The position numbers and the translations under genes are program-made. This document shows positions 1 through 8,914 of a stretch of 30,225 nucleotides of DNA, one piece after another. The notes below the pieces were generated by a model, which worked only from the letters and a program-made list of their open reading frames with translations, ran no database searches and had not been told where the DNA came from. This DNA is from Paulinella micropora (lineage: Eukaryota; Cercozoa; Imbricatea; Euglyphida), in the NCBI GenBank assembly GCA_009731375.1, contig BJOX01000206.1:197535-227759 (forward strand). Direction: 5' to 3'. How positions within the stretch are numbered: position 1 is the first letter of the stretch; each line of letters opens with the position of its first letter.

Positions 1-646
1 TGACCAAGAGAGAACAGTCGTGAAGCTAACACACCTTGTATTCGTTGGTGGGCACGGGCACAATGCTTCAAACACACAAATAAGAAATGCCCGTACAACC
101 ACGATGTCGAGAACACCCGCATCCGAAACACACTCCTCAAGAACGTACGGTCGGACGAAACCAACACCGTCGCCGTTCTGCGCCGACTGCGCAATGATCA
201 GGGGTGGAAATTACAGGATGTCGCGGACCATGACCACGAACTAGCTGACGCGATCAATTCTCTTTTCGCTAGAGATGATCAGAAGACTGCAGCCATAGAA
301 GCCGCAAGTAGAGGAAGAGGTGGAACACGAGGAAGAGGAGGAGGGAGAGGAATTAATCGAGGAGGAGGAGCCCCTTTCGCACGAGGCACATACACGCGCG
401 GGGGGGGAGAGAGGATTTGTGAGAAGAGGAGGAGGAAAAGGTGTATTTCAAGGTAGAGGAGGAGGAAGATGGGTTGGCAGAGGTGGAAACGGCAGCGCAG
501 AGCGCCCGTACCACAGAGATGGGGGCTGGGCAGAAGGCTCGAGCTCAAGCTCGAGTTCCTCAGCACCACAGGCCTATGCGACATCAGGCGCAACCACTAC
601 CGACACTGATGCCGACTCAGGTAACAGATTTGAGGTAGTCCAATGA
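1..646 (+). CDS. gag: Gag C-terminal part with CCCH-like zinc finger and RGG-rich tail (partial)
   Basis: Gag packages the element RNA. Frame 1 from about base 4 reads a Cys-rich segment at 37-117 with spacing C-X8-C-X7-C-X3-H, which resembles a CCCH zinc finger rather than the usual CCHC knuckle. It is followed by a helical stretch and an Arg-Gly-rich tail, an RNA-binding signature. The reading moves from frame 1 to frame 2 at a run of eight G near 399-408. After that the RG-rich sequence and an S-rich, acidic end continue to a TGA at 644-646. The G8 frame change may be a sequencing or slippage indel. In frame 1 the first three bases are also TGA, so the upstream connection is uncertain. The N-terminus is outside the window. 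Confidence 0.6.
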
Positions 647-650
647 CTAG
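644..650 (+). promoter_or_regulatory. UGA-CUAG stop-codon readthrough context at the gag/pol boundary
   Basis: The gag frame ends at TGA followed directly by CTAG. UGA-CUAG is the known high-readthrough context in animal genes. The frame after it stays open for 615 codons, and its first in-frame ATG lies inside the protease active-site region (1202), so the protease ORF has no usable start of its own. That is direct support for expression by readthrough. Function is inferred. Confidence 0.55.
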
Positions 651-2494
651 AGAAGGAGGGAGAAAACAGAACAACATACATTGCACGATACACCGTTGTG
701 CAGGTCCCAACCAAGGGTACCTGTGAGTCTAAGAGCCCACAGCAGGCCACAGATCAACTCAAAGGTAGTACAATACCAGTACACCCATCACGACAACAAA
801 CAGTGCATGCTGCTAATAGGCAGGCGAGTAAAGCGCTGGCAAAGAGAAAGCAGGCGGGCCTGTCGCAGCCACAGCCGAAGCAAGTAAGAATAGAACCGGC
901 AATCAATCTTATCAACTTGCAGAGACAGACAATAGACAAGGAGGATGGAGGACATCAACCTCTCCTCACGGTCTCAAACAGAGAAAGCAAGGGCAATCAT
1001 CCTTCGCCTGTGAACAATACCCAAAAAGACATTACAAAAACGGCGGAAAGGGAGGAGGAGGCGAACCTCGAGAAAAGGATACAGATTTTAGAACACAAGC
1101 TCCTTGTATTGGCCTTAAAAAGTCACCGGCCAGACGCTTTATGCTATACGAACCTTTTTTGTGAAACATTAAATACCTTTATAAACGTTGGTAATGATAC
1201 TATGGCGAATATTAATATTGTCGGCCGGAAATTTACTACGAAACACCATGCGTGGTTAGAAACTAATATGAAAAAATCATCTGGCACCTTGAAAGGAGTT
1301 AGTAGTCGGACGGATATAACGGGCATCATCACTTTAAATTTTAAATTGAAATCCGGACGAGTATATCGAGTGGACTTGTACGTTGTCCCCGAATACCACG
1401 GATCTGTTCTTTTGTCGTACGACCAACTGGCGACAATGAACGTAGTGATTGATTGCGCCGCCAAAAGAGTCATATACGGCGTAGAGCCAGGAGAAGAATA
1501 TACTGTCGACTCTCTCCATGCTATTGACTCATACGAGGCCCTACACCTAGGGGTAGCATCGGAAGGGAAACAGGTGGCCATTACACACGCATATGAGGCA
1601 TATATGCCAACGGACGCGGTGTCTAAAGATGGTTCAAACCTGTCAGACAAGAGAGAGGCGGATGTCTATACGGCTACAGTCTCAACACAATGGGATAAAA
1701 AGTCGATAGACGATCTCATTGAAAAGAGGAAAGAGGAGATTATATGCACGGGAAAAAGGTGCCCATCGTTGGCGAGATTTGAAGAAAGAGCAGGGGCCGA
1801 TGTATATATTACCAACGGGTATTGCTTTCACGTAAAGGTGGAAGAGAAGGACAGACAGAAGTTTATACCGAGGAGAAGGGGACGACTCCCTGATATCCCG
1901 GCAGAAGATATTAAAAGCTTTATTACCGAATTCTGGGGTGACGAGCCTACGTGGCCGCGCTCACTGACAGAAGTGAAAAAGTGCCTGCGCACTCTTTTTG
2001 AAAATAATAAACCATATACGGTCATAGTTAAATACTCCCGTAAAATGAGAAGGCGATATGGGCGCAGGAGATACGGGACCGGCTTATTGATCATCCGATA
2101 CCGGTGCCCTCACGGAAGCAACACTTGTCGTCTCGGGACTCGTGAGCAGAGCAGTGCATACAAGCGGAAGCTCAGAGACCAGGACAAGTTGAAATTGATT
2201 CCTCAAGCGTTCACATGCTTCGATGGTTTCTACACCCGAAAAGCTCCGTTGCAATATGCGAGATTAATAGATATGTTGGTAGGTCTGGCGGAGGACGACG
2301 AACCAGACACTGCCACATATGAAAAAACGGGAATGGACGATATATCAGAAGAAGAGTTGGGCTTGGAGGAGGACAGAGCACCCCTCAAGCATCACAAGAG
2401 AATGTCAGAGGAGGAGTTTAAGGCGGCGATAGACGAGAAATTGGCAGGAGGAGCAGGTACGGAGAAGGAGAAAGATGTTTTGAAAGAAGATTGA
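647..2494 (+). CDS. Retroviral-type aspartic protease ORF (pol part 1)
   Basis: A long ORF in the same frame as the gag end. The first roughly 170 residues are low-complexity and basic. A retropepsin-like domain spans about 1160-1500: the active-site segment at 1193-1207 reads N-D-T-M-A, followed by the flap and a YVVPE...LLSYDQL...VVIDC block typical of gypsy proteases. The family active site is D-(T/S)-G-A; here Gly is Met, so catalysis is doubtful unless this is a lineage feature. The remaining roughly 330 residues are charged, contain a Cys/His-bearing segment near 2100-2220, and are not recognised. The ORF ends at TGA 2492-2494; a second in-frame TGA follows at 2507-2509. Confidence 0.6.
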   Translation, partial: LEKEGENRTTYIARYTVVQVPTKGTCESKSPQQATDQLKGSTIPVHPSRQQTVHAANRQASKALAKRKQAGLSQPQPKQVRIEPAINLINLQRQTIDKEDGGHQPLLTVSNRESKGNHPSPVNNTQKDITKTAEREEEANLEKRIQILEHKLLVLALKSHRPDALCYTNLFCETLNTFINVGNDTMANINIVGRKFTTKHHAWLETNMKKSSGTLKGVSSRTDITGIITLNFKLKSGRVYRVDLYVVPEYHGSVLLSYDQLATMNVVIDCAAKRVIYGVEPGEEYTVDSLHAIDSYEALHLGVASEGKQVAITHAYEAYMPTDAVSKDGSNLSDKREADVYTATVSTQWDKKSIDDLIEKRKEEIICTGKRCPSLARFEERAGADVYITNGYCFHVKVEEKDRQKFIPRRRGRLPDIPAEDIKSFITEFWGDEPTWPRSLTEVKKCLRTLFENNKPYTVIVKYSRKMRRRYGRRRYGTGLLIIRYRCPHGSNTCRLGTREQSSAYKRKLRDQDKLKLIPQAFTCFDGFYTRKAPLQYARLIDMLVGLAEDDEPDTATYEKTGMDDISEEELGLEEDRAPLKHHKRMSEEEFKAAIDEKLAGGAGTEKEKDVLKED

Positions 2495-2512
2495 AGGCGA
2501 GCAAAATGATTT

Positions 2513-4129
2513 TTGACCCCTCAAGCGGGAGATGTCAAGCCGGAAGACTTCACCGCGGTTATTTGTAAAATACCAGGTGCTGAGCCTTCCCCGGCGCCAC
2601 GACGGGCAAATCTGAGTATACATGAAGCAAAGATCGCAGAAGAACAAGCACGGCAGTTACTCGATGAGGATTTCATTGAGAGATCGACATCTCCAATAGT
2701 TTCCCAACCGAGACTGGTGCCTAAACCGGGAGGAGAATGGCGCTTAACGGTTAACTATGCCCGCGTCAATAAAATTTTAGAGGAGGAACGAAATCCATTA
2801 CCTACTCTTGAAGAAGGAAGGCGAGTATTGCGGAACGCCAAGCTATACTCAGTCATTGATCTGAAGAATGGCTTCTGGCAAATTCCACTGGATGAAAAGT
2901 CCAGATGGCTGACTGCATTTGTAGTAGGAATGGAGATATATCAGTGGAAAGTACTTCCGATGGGACTCAAACAGGCCCCGGGACTCTTTCAGAAAGCGAT
3001 GCAAAGCATGCTGAGTAGCAAATATGATGACCAGACAGAGGGAGGTTTCATGAGGAGAAGAGGACAGAAGGCGGGAGAGTACGCATTTTGTTACATCGAT
3101 GACATTATCGTGTACTCCAATACGATGGAAGAGCACATCGACCATCTAACAGACATTTTCAGGCGTATCAAACTATTTGGCCTGAAATGTAATTTGAAGA
3201 AATGTCAACTCGCAAAGACAAGCGTGACATATTTGGGGTACGAAATCTCTTACAATAGAGTCTCGATATCCAAAGAGAAGAGGGAGGAGATCATGAGCCG
3301 GCAGAGGCCGAAGAATCGCACAGAGCTGCACTCATTTCTTGCGATGGCGCAATATTACAGCCAGTTCATACCCAATTGGGGTGCAACTCGGGCTAAGTTG
3401 GAGAGAATGATCGACTTCGGTGATTTTGAGAAGTGGGATGATGAAGCCTTAGAAGCGTACAACACGCTCAAAGATCTCATCTATAAAGATCCGAAGGATG
3501 GCGGGCTCGTGCTGACGATGCCCGACTTTCCGAAGCAATTCGTAGTCGACACAGACGCATCAAAGTTCGCGATCGGCGCAGTCTTACAACAGGAAGATGA
3601 GGAGAAAAAGTTGCGCCCGATCATGTTTATAAGTAGAAAGTTGTGCTCGGCGGAGCGAAACTATTGTACGAGACAGAGAGAGGCACTGGCGGTGGTCTGG
3701 GCCCTCAAACGGTTGAGAGAGTATTTATGGGGTGGACCTCAGTTTATAGTAAGGACTGATCACCAGAATTTACTATGGCTGATGAATCATGAACAGACTG
3801 GCCGTCTAGCGAGATGGCATGCATTCTTGTCATGTTTCAATTTTATAATGGTCCATCTACCCTGCAAGAGAAATGTTGTCGCTGACAGCCTGTCCAGGCT
3901 AGAGTTTCACTCAGAAGTGGCAGCTCTCGTATCATCAGCAGAAATGGAGGATCTATCCCCAGACTGCACATACGAAGTGCATCATATCGAGTCGATGCAG
4001 ATGGCGAGAGGGGTCCGATATAACCGATCGGGTCTACGTCATAGCCCGCAAGGTCCGGATCATGGGATATGTTGTACAGCACATGTCCTCGAGGATGCTG
4101 AGTGGTCCTATGAAGCATATGAGATATGA
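2513..4129 (+). CDS. pol: Reverse transcriptase - RNase H (pol part 2)
   Basis: Copies element RNA into DNA. The RT domain covers about residues 15-260. Visible motifs are LVPKPGGEWRLTVNYARVN, the SVIDLKNGFWQIPL block, LPMGLKQAPGLFQ, and the catalytic Y-I-D-D at 3092-3103. A connection region with FLAMAQYYSQFIPNW follows, then an RNase H domain with VVDTDASKFAIGAVL, the REALAVVWAL helix, VRTDHQNL and NVVADSLSRL. All core RT and RNase H motifs look intact. The frame equals that of the protease ORF, separated by two TGA codons. The first in-frame ATG (about 2929) is already inside the RT domain, so translation must come from upstream. The last roughly 60 codons are unlike known domains and end at TGA 4127-4129. 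Confidence 0.92.
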   Translation: MTPQAGDVKPEDFTAVICKIPGAEPSPAPRRANLSIHEAKIAEEQARQLLDEDFIERSTSPIVSQPRLVPKPGGEWRLTVNYARVNKILEEERNPLPTLEEGRRVLRNAKLYSVIDLKNGFWQIPLDEKSRWLTAFVVGMEIYQWKVLPMGLKQAPGLFQKAMQSMLSSKYDDQTEGGFMRRRGQKAGEYAFCYIDDIIVYSNTMEEHIDHLTDIFRRIKLFGLKCNLKKCQLAKTSVTYLGYEISYNRVSISKEKREEIMSRQRPKNRTELHSFLAMAQYYSQFIPNWGATRAKLERMIDFGDFEKWDDEALEAYNTLKDLIYKDPKDGGLVLTMPDFPKQFVVDTDASKFAIGAVLQQEDEEKKLRPIMFISRKLCSAERNYCTRQREALAVVWALKRLREYLWGGPQFIVRTDHQNLLWLMNHEQTGRLARWHAFLSCFNFIMVHLPCKRNVVADSLSRLEFHSEVAALVSSAEMEDLSPDCTYEVHHIESMQMARGVRYNRSGLRHSPQGPDHGICCTAHVLEDAEWSYEAYEI

Positions 4130-4157
4130 AGGCGGAGATAAAGCAAGAAGAGATTAA

Positions 4158-6425
4158 GCAAGAAGCATATGCGGAACCCCCGCAGGAGAACAAGAGGAGT
4201 TAGACGAAAACCCTGAGAGGATAGGAGTGCAGCTAGAGGATGGGACTATCCACATAGCCTCACCCACTGCATGGAGACAGCAACATGCTCTCGATCCGGA
4301 GTTCAAAGAGCTAATACAGCTATACAAGAACCCGAACGAGCTGAAAATGACGAAGGAGATTAAGGAGCAACAGAAGGAGATGGGGTGGAGAGACGGTCTC
4401 TTGTGGTACAAAGGCCAACACGGGCGCTATGCATCACAACCAGACAAATGGACTCTCTGGGTTCCTGAGAAACTCAGACACATCATTTTTCTTTTTGCTC
4501 ATAACTGCCCACTACTGGTGCACCCGGGCCGACAAAGAACGCATATGTTCATTTCGAGACGATTCTGGTGGAAGAAGATGAAGGAGAAAATTGATGAACA
4601 TGTCAATGCATGCATCCCATGCAAGACATCCAAAACACCATTGAAGGCGAATTTTGGCCTGAGCGGGACTTTTCCTTTACACTTAGGAATGTTCGAGTTC
4701 TTACACACTGATCATGTAGGACCTTTCCCGGTCACGACGAAAGGTTACAGATACCTTCTAACGGCCATAGACAGAGCCACCAACTATGTATGGGTGGTCC
4801 CAGTCAAAGACGTTACGGGCGAAACAACAGCCAAGGCGTTGATTGACAGGATCATCTCACAGATTGGGGTGCCGAGAAAAATATGCTCAGATCGAGGCTC
4901 TGACTTTAATAATGAAGTCATCGACAAGCTATCTGCATATTACGGCATGAAATGGCAATATGTCACCGCCTATAACCCCAGAGCGAACGGCAAGATAGAG
5001 CGGGTGCATAGACCCCTCAAGGCCGCGCTGAAGATGTATTGTATGAAGAAGGAGAACCAAAAGGCATGGGTGGAGGCAGCATCCTCGTTTGCCTTTGCTA
5101 TGCATTGCCGACCATCTACAGCGTTAGGTGGTTCAAAAGGTTCCGTCTCGCCATACCAATTGGTATATGGGCGTGAGCCCACCATCCCAGCCTCACTGCT
5201 GCACCCAAAGGATTCATGGGCAGATCAGGATGAGCTGTTTGGGATGAGACTTCGGGCGAAGATGGAGGCGGAGCAAATAGTACAGGCGCATAGGGAGGCG
5301 GAGCGCAGGAAGACTGATGCTGAAGGTGTCAGGCAGGCACACCTGGATCAAGTCAGATTTCAGGTCGGGGATATTGTACTACTGTATCATCCTCAGGTTC
5401 CTCAGGGAGTCAGCTCGAAGCTGTTCATCCACTGGAAAGGACCATACCAGATCATGGAACAGATGGGGCCTTTGAATTATAAAATCAGGGGCAGAGGAAA
5501 AGTTCAAATAGTCAATGTACGAAGGCTGATTAAGTATGATCCCTTCCTACTTGAAGATGAGTCCGTTGATCAAGCACTCAAACGGATGGAGGCTGACTTT
5601 AAAGAGGTCCCACCAATCCGTAAGGAGGATATCTCGGAACGGGATGTCTACAAGGCACCAATTGCAGAGAAGGAGGAGGCTGAGCTGGAGAACAAGCGGG
5701 CCACCGGCCGCAAAAGCGCGGCGGGGACTCAGACCCGCAAAAGGGTGGAGTCGAACGTGCCGGAAGGAAAGTTCACGGAGGCGCAAATAAGGAGAGCGCA
5801 AAATGAATTTATCTACGACCGACCGAGAAAAGTGATAAGGACTGCACGTTCGCAAGGAGTCCATCAAGAGGGGAGCGATGACGGAGATCAAGACCCTCGC
5901 GCGGGCAATGACACTCTCGTTCCCCCTAGTTGGAAAGAAGGAGACGCGATTGGACATATTTCATGGGCCAAAGACGCTTTTTACTTGGTGAGGCCTGCGG
6001 CCCAACACGTAGCCGATGACACGCTCTCAGATTTATATTTCATGATAGTCATGGCAGTACCTCACAAACGCCATACGCGATCGAATCGAATTTCGACTGC
6101 GGCACAAATAATACAAACAGTCTTACATTTCTGGAGGAATCTGGATCCAGTGGAAGATCCTAAAGTAAGACAATATCTTCCAGTTTATAAAGACGCCAAG
6201 AAACTTGAAACATGGGATGATACCATATCTCCTACAGATAAAGATCATACCGCGTGGACCATACAAGCACTACCACGAGGGGTGCTAGACATTCCTTTTG
6301 ACTTGGCACAAGGCGCAATCCCTCACAAAATTTGGGACGTCCTCGAACAGTCTACCTTAGACTTAACTTTGGTTGGAGGTCCTCCACCGGGTAAAGGAGT
6401 CCGCGCGCGTAAACGGCGTCTATAG
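4158..6425 (+). CDS. Integrase with GPY/F-like module and long unknown C-terminal extension (pol part 3)
   Basis: Frame 3, open from 4158; the first ATG is at 4347. The N-terminal HHCC zinc-binding region lies near 4490-4640 (AHNCPLLVHPGR ... NACIPCK). The DD35E core has Asp in LHTDHVGPF (codon 4710), Asp in SDRGSDF (codon 4890) and Glu in GKIERVH (codon 4998), with exactly 35 residues between the last two. A GPYQIMEQMGPLNYKI segment near 5440 matches the GPY/F module that follows gypsy integrases. About 300 further residues are not recognised. They comprise a charged, basic linker and then a globular-looking segment from about 5930 with several Trp. The stop is TAG. The shift from frame 2 (RT) to frame 3 occurs between 4127 and 4158. 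Confidence 0.88.
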   Translation, partial: ARSICGTPAGEQEELDENPERIGVQLEDGTIHIASPTAWRQQHALDPEFKELIQLYKNPNELKMTKEIKEQQKEMGWRDGLLWYKGQHGRYASQPDKWTLWVPEKLRHIIFLFAHNCPLLVHPGRQRTHMFISRRFWWKKMKEKIDEHVNACIPCKTSKTPLKANFGLSGTFPLHLGMFEFLHTDHVGPFPVTTKGYRYLLTAIDRATNYVWVVPVKDVTGETTAKALIDRIISQIGVPRKICSDRGSDFNNEVIDKLSAYYGMKWQYVTAYNPRANGKIERVHRPLKAALKMYCMKKENQKAWVEAASSFAFAMHCRPSTALGGSKGSVSPYQLVYGREPTIPASLLHPKDSWADQDELFGMRLRAKMEAEQIVQAHREAERRKTDAEGVRQAHLDQVRFQVGDIVLLYHPQVPQGVSSKLFIHWKGPYQIMEQMGPLNYKIRGRGKVQIVNVRRLIKYDPFLLEDESVDQALKRMEADFKEVPPIRKEDISERDVYKAPIAEKEEAELENKRATGRKSAAGTQTRKRVESNVPEGKFTEAQIRRAQNEFIYDRPRKVIRTARSQGVHQEGSDDGDQDPRAGNDTLVPPSWKEGDAIGHISWAKDAFYLVRPAAQHVADDTLSDLYFMIVMAVPHKRHTRSNRISTAAQIIQTVLHFWRNLDPVEDPKVRQYLPVYKDAKKLETWDDTISPTDKDHTAWTIQALPRGVLDIPFDLAQGAIPHKIWDVLEQSTLDLTLVGGPPPGKGVRARKRRL

Positions 6426-7248
6426 TAGGTATTTTTTTCTCTAGAAGTATTGTGGACCTGATCGATGGCGAACATAGCATTGATCCAATATCGTCGCGAC
6501 AACCTTACTTAGATATTAAAGCTACTACAACATTCATTCTTCTAGAGATTAACAAGACACAGCTGACAAAAAAATATGCATTCTATTCTCTTGCTTCGGC
6601 AGAGACAGACGAGACTGCCACGAAACAGCACCGTTACGGGATCGCTATTTGAGTGAGCGATAGTGTTTCCTGGATACGACCCGCATTAGTACCAGAATAA
6701 TGATCTCATTAAAGACTCTACAGTCTAATCAAGAACTGATATATTTTAATAACATGAACTGCTACACCTGATTCCATCGATCTCTACTTGTATCTGCATA
6801 TCGCAAGGTTAGGGCGCACTCAACCCAACTTCGGATATAATCGTCAGACTTGATCACCTGACACTTTATTAAATGATACCGATTTATACAAGGGTATGTC
6901 TTCACAAAAAGTAAATGTATTTATGGAAACCGACTACCGGTTATTACATATATATGGAAATGGCGACATTACATTATTACTCAACCATAAAACATTATAC
7001 TTGGATATACTGCACAAATATCTTATCGACAGAAGAAAGAGTAAGATTTTAATATAGATACTGAATGTGCTAGAGTATATATACGATTGGTACCGGGGCA
7101 AGTATCATTGTTGTTTTATAACGGCTAATTCGTGGGTTGATGTATCTTCATACATAACTCTAAATGAATCTTAGTCAGAAAAGAAATCAGTTCAAAGCGT
7201 ATTATGTCGGAAACGAAGTTTCGCCATAAAAAAACTGGGAGGGGGTAC
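6426..7248 (+). other. Retrotransposon 3' non-coding region and polypurine tract
   Basis: About 820 bases with no convincing gene. A 66-codon ORF at 6452-6652 has no recognisable domain or signal peptide and is probably chance. The stretch ends in an A-run plus a purine-rich tract (AAACTGGGAGGGGG, 7232-7245) directly before the putative LTR start. That is where a polypurine tract, the primer for plus-strand synthesis, is expected. Confidence 0.55.
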
Positions 7249-7463
7249 TGTGGACATCACCCCCCGAATTATCCGGTTAAAAACTTATTTATAGATTTCG
7301 TCTGGCCGGACACGTCTGAAATGCCAATTTAATCCTGGTCTTTTGGCGGCTTTTTGTCTTTGCGTCACTGAGCTAATATAACGAGACATCATTCTCTTTT
7401 TGAGGACTCTGTTTGGTTATATTACCGACTTACTCTTCCGTTGAGCGTTGGGGATAGTACACA
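7249..7463 (+). repeat. Putative 3' LTR (about 215 bp)
   Basis: Begins TGTGGACATC immediately after the polypurine tract and ends ...GATAGTACACA, giving the TGT...ACA ends usual for LTRs. The 5' LTR lies outside the window, so identity between LTRs and the target duplication cannot be checked. The right boundary could be 7461 or 7463. The LTR directly abuts the microsatellite. Confidence 0.6.
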
Positions 7464-7467
7464 TAGT

Positions 7468-7501
7468 GTATGTATGTATGTATGTATGTATGTATGTATA
7501 T

Positions 7502-7532
<31 letters not shown>

Positions 7533-7584
7533 TTGTATATATGTGTATGTATGTATGTATGTATGCATATGTATGCATGTATGC

Positions 7585-7615
<31 letters not shown>

Positions 7616-7683
7616 TGTATGTGTACGTGTACATGTGTATTTGTGTGTGTGTGTACATGTGTGTGTGTTTGTGTCTGTGTGTT

Positions 7684-7730
<47 letters not shown>

Positions 7731-7795
7731 ATGTGTGTGTGTGTTTGTGTCTGTGTATGTGTGTGTATGTATGCATGTGTGTATGTATGTATGTA
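7468..7795 (+). repeat. (TATG)n / (TG)n microsatellite, left of the Polinton
   Basis: TGTA/TATG tetranucleotide units with occasional TGCA variants run to about 7620. A (TG)n-rich block then runs to about 7780, and a few TATG units reach the Polinton end. All long ORFs here (poly-Cys/Val/Tyr on +, poly-His/Thr on -) are artefacts of the repeat. Confidence 0.95.
7790..7795. repeat. Polinton target-site duplication, left copy (TATGTA)
   Basis: TATGTA directly before the TIR, identical to 27880-27885 after the right TIR. Six base pairs is the known Polinton duplication length. Because the target is a TATG microsatellite, a chance match is also likely here. Confidence 0.7.
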
Positions 7796-7891
7796 AGTAG
7801 TATAGGGGCCACTTCGGCACACTTTTTCAAGACATACCACCCCCCGCCCCCAGAGACACACACTGGCCGGCCCGCAGGGACAAAATGGCAA
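7796..7891 (+). repeat. Polinton left terminal inverted repeat
   Basis: Starts AGTAGTATAGGGGCC and ends ...AAATGGCAA. Matches the reverse complement of 27784-27879 with about three substitutions and two one-base indels over 96 bases. The sequence diverges beyond 7891. Confidence 0.95.
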
Positions 7892-7951
7892 TTGAAACCG
7901 TTACATTTTAATATTTTAAATTAAAGTCATAAAAATATAGACATATACAGG

Positions 7952-8346
7952 ATGACAAACGAAGACACACAAAAAACTGCGACAAGTCGCAGATTTACAA
8001 TTTCAAAAGGATGTATTATGATAAAGAATAATGAAAAGAGACCGATGGTAAAAGTTCAATGGAGAGAGGGAGGTAAAACGATGTTTAAGAGTTTTACTAT
8101 TGGAAAACGAAGAACACAAGAACAAGCAATGGAAGAAGCAAAGAAATACCACGAGGAAAAAGTAAAACCAAATTATGATGAATGGAAAGTTAATTATGAT
8201 AAGGAAACAAAAGAAATCAAAAAAGAAAAGAAAGGAATTGGAAGAAGAAAACATTCAAGTGTGAATGCGGAGCTGAAATAAATAGGAGTAGCAAAGCAAG
8301 GCATATGAAATCAAACATTCACACAGCCTCGCCCACCCCGCCCTAA
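7952..8346 (+). CDS. AP2-like DNA-binding protein with C-terminal C2H2-type finger (one frame break)
   Basis: Residues about 15-70 (…VKVQWREGGK…KSFTIGK…AMEEAKKYHEEK) have the pattern of an AP2-like DNA-binding domain: a three-strand sheet with W-R-E-x-G-K, KSF, then an alanine-bearing helix. The continuous ORF stops at 8281. In the next frame from about 8245 the sequence reads a clear finger, FKCECG...ARHMKSNIH, with spacing C-X1-C-X11-H-X5-H, and ends at TAA 8344-8346. The downstream gene has a finger of identical spacing, so the finger is probably part of this protein and the break (in AAGAAGAAAA near 8240-8250) is a one-base indel. Probably an element-encoded regulator; function is inferred. 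Confidence 0.6.
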
Positions 8347-8388
8347 TTTTCATCTATACACAGGGGAGAGTATATATTATATAGGACA
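8320..8388 (+). repeat. Duplicated gene-end/promoter unit, copy 1
   Basis: CGCCCACCCCGCCCTAATTT, then CATCTATACACAGGG and a TATA box. Copy 2 is at 8754-8830 (CGCCCCGCCCTAATTT, CATCTAAACACAGGG, GTATATATAGACAC). In both the unit carries the stop codon of one gene and the probable promoter of the next. Confidence 0.75.
8371..8383 (+). promoter_or_regulatory. TATA-like box before the second zinc-finger gene
   Basis: TATATATTATATA ending about 20 bases before the ATG at 8403. It belongs to a unit repeated at 8790-8826 (stop codon, ATTTYCATCTAWACACAGGG, then a TATA box). Confidence 0.5.
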
Positions 8389-8402
8389 CAAGCGGGCAGA
8401 CA

Positions 8403-8790
8403 ATGGCAGAGACTAAAAAATTTGAATGCGATTGCGGTTCCATAATTAATGTATCGGGAATACGAAGACATTTACAAACAAAAAAAACACAAAGACTTTA
8501 TTGAAGAAGAAAAAGAACTTATGCGAAGCTGGCAAGCGACTAAGCACATTCCAATTGGAGAAAATACAATTGGAGAAAAACAAGAAATTGATGAAAAGCA
8601 AAAAATGATAGAAGATTTAAAAAAATCAGGTATTGAAACATTTATTATTACTGGCGATGAAATCAGAGCTGGGCTTTGGAAAAATCTTAACCCACCAAAA
8701 ACTGGTGAAGGTGTAATAAAATGGTTGAAAAGGGAAAGAAGAGAAAGAGAAGCCACGCTCGCCCCTCCCGCCCCGCCCGCCCCGCCCTAA
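8403..8790 (+). CDS. C2H2-type zinc-finger protein (one frame break)
   Basis: From ATG 8403 the frame encodes a finger, FECDCGSIINVSGIRRH, with the same C-X1-C-X11-H-X5-H spacing as the preceding gene; the last His is reached only across a run of eight A (8480-8487). Beyond that run a different frame stays open to TAA 8788-8790. It encodes a charged helical region with many Glu/Lys and a Pro-Ala tail (APPAPPAPP). The A8 run is the likely indel site. The start was chosen because it directly precedes the finger and lies about 20 bases after a TATA box. Function unknown; a DNA- or RNA-binding role is inferred. Confidence 0.6.
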
Positions 8791-8830
8791 TTTCCATCTA
8801 AACACAGGGCCCCCCCGTATATATAGACAC
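8754..8830 (+). repeat. Duplicated gene-end/promoter unit, copy 2
   Basis: Second copy of the unit at 8320-8388, with an expanded CCCGCC tract. It provides the stop codon of the zinc-finger gene and a GTATATATA box (8817-8825) upstream of the polymerase gene. Confidence 0.75.
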
Positions 8831-8906
8831 GGAGGCACACGGCGACCACGGCGGGGGCAGACGATTGAGATAATTATTTAATTTCCAAAAAAATTTTGTT
8901 AACCAA

Positions 8907-8913
8907 TATATAA
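8907..8913 (+). promoter_or_regulatory. TATATAA next to the DNA polymerase start
   Basis: TATATAA ends one base before the ATG at 8915. Many genes of this element have a TATA-like box within about 20 bases of the start codon. Confidence 0.4.
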
Positions 8914-8914
8914 G

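Larger units (their letters stand above)
1..7463 (+). mobile_element. Ty3/gypsy-type LTR retrotransposon, 5' truncated by the window edge
   Basis: Order on the + strand is gag end, protease, reverse transcriptase, RNase H, integrase with a GPY/F-like motif, then a polypurine tract and a 3' LTR. RT-RH before integrase is the Metaviridae (Ty3/gypsy) order, not copia. The 5' LTR, primer-binding site and most of gag lie left of the window. No envelope-like gene with a signal peptide and membrane anchor is visible between the integrase and the LTR. Coding is split into four ORFs by UGA stops or frame changes that lie only between domains. Whether this copy is active cannot be judged. Confidence 0.9.

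Noticed and set aside
279-593. Minus-strand ORF opposite the gag RG-rich region
   Set aside because: Shadow of a purine-rich coding strand; no domain.
6452-6652. 66-codon ORF after the integrase as an envelope or accessory gene
   Set aside because: No signal peptide, membrane segment or recognisable domain; length expected by chance.
7422-7924. Long ORFs rich in Cys/Val/Tyr or His/Thr on both strands
   Set aside because: Pure translations of the TATG/TG microsatellite; no domain and open in several frames at once.
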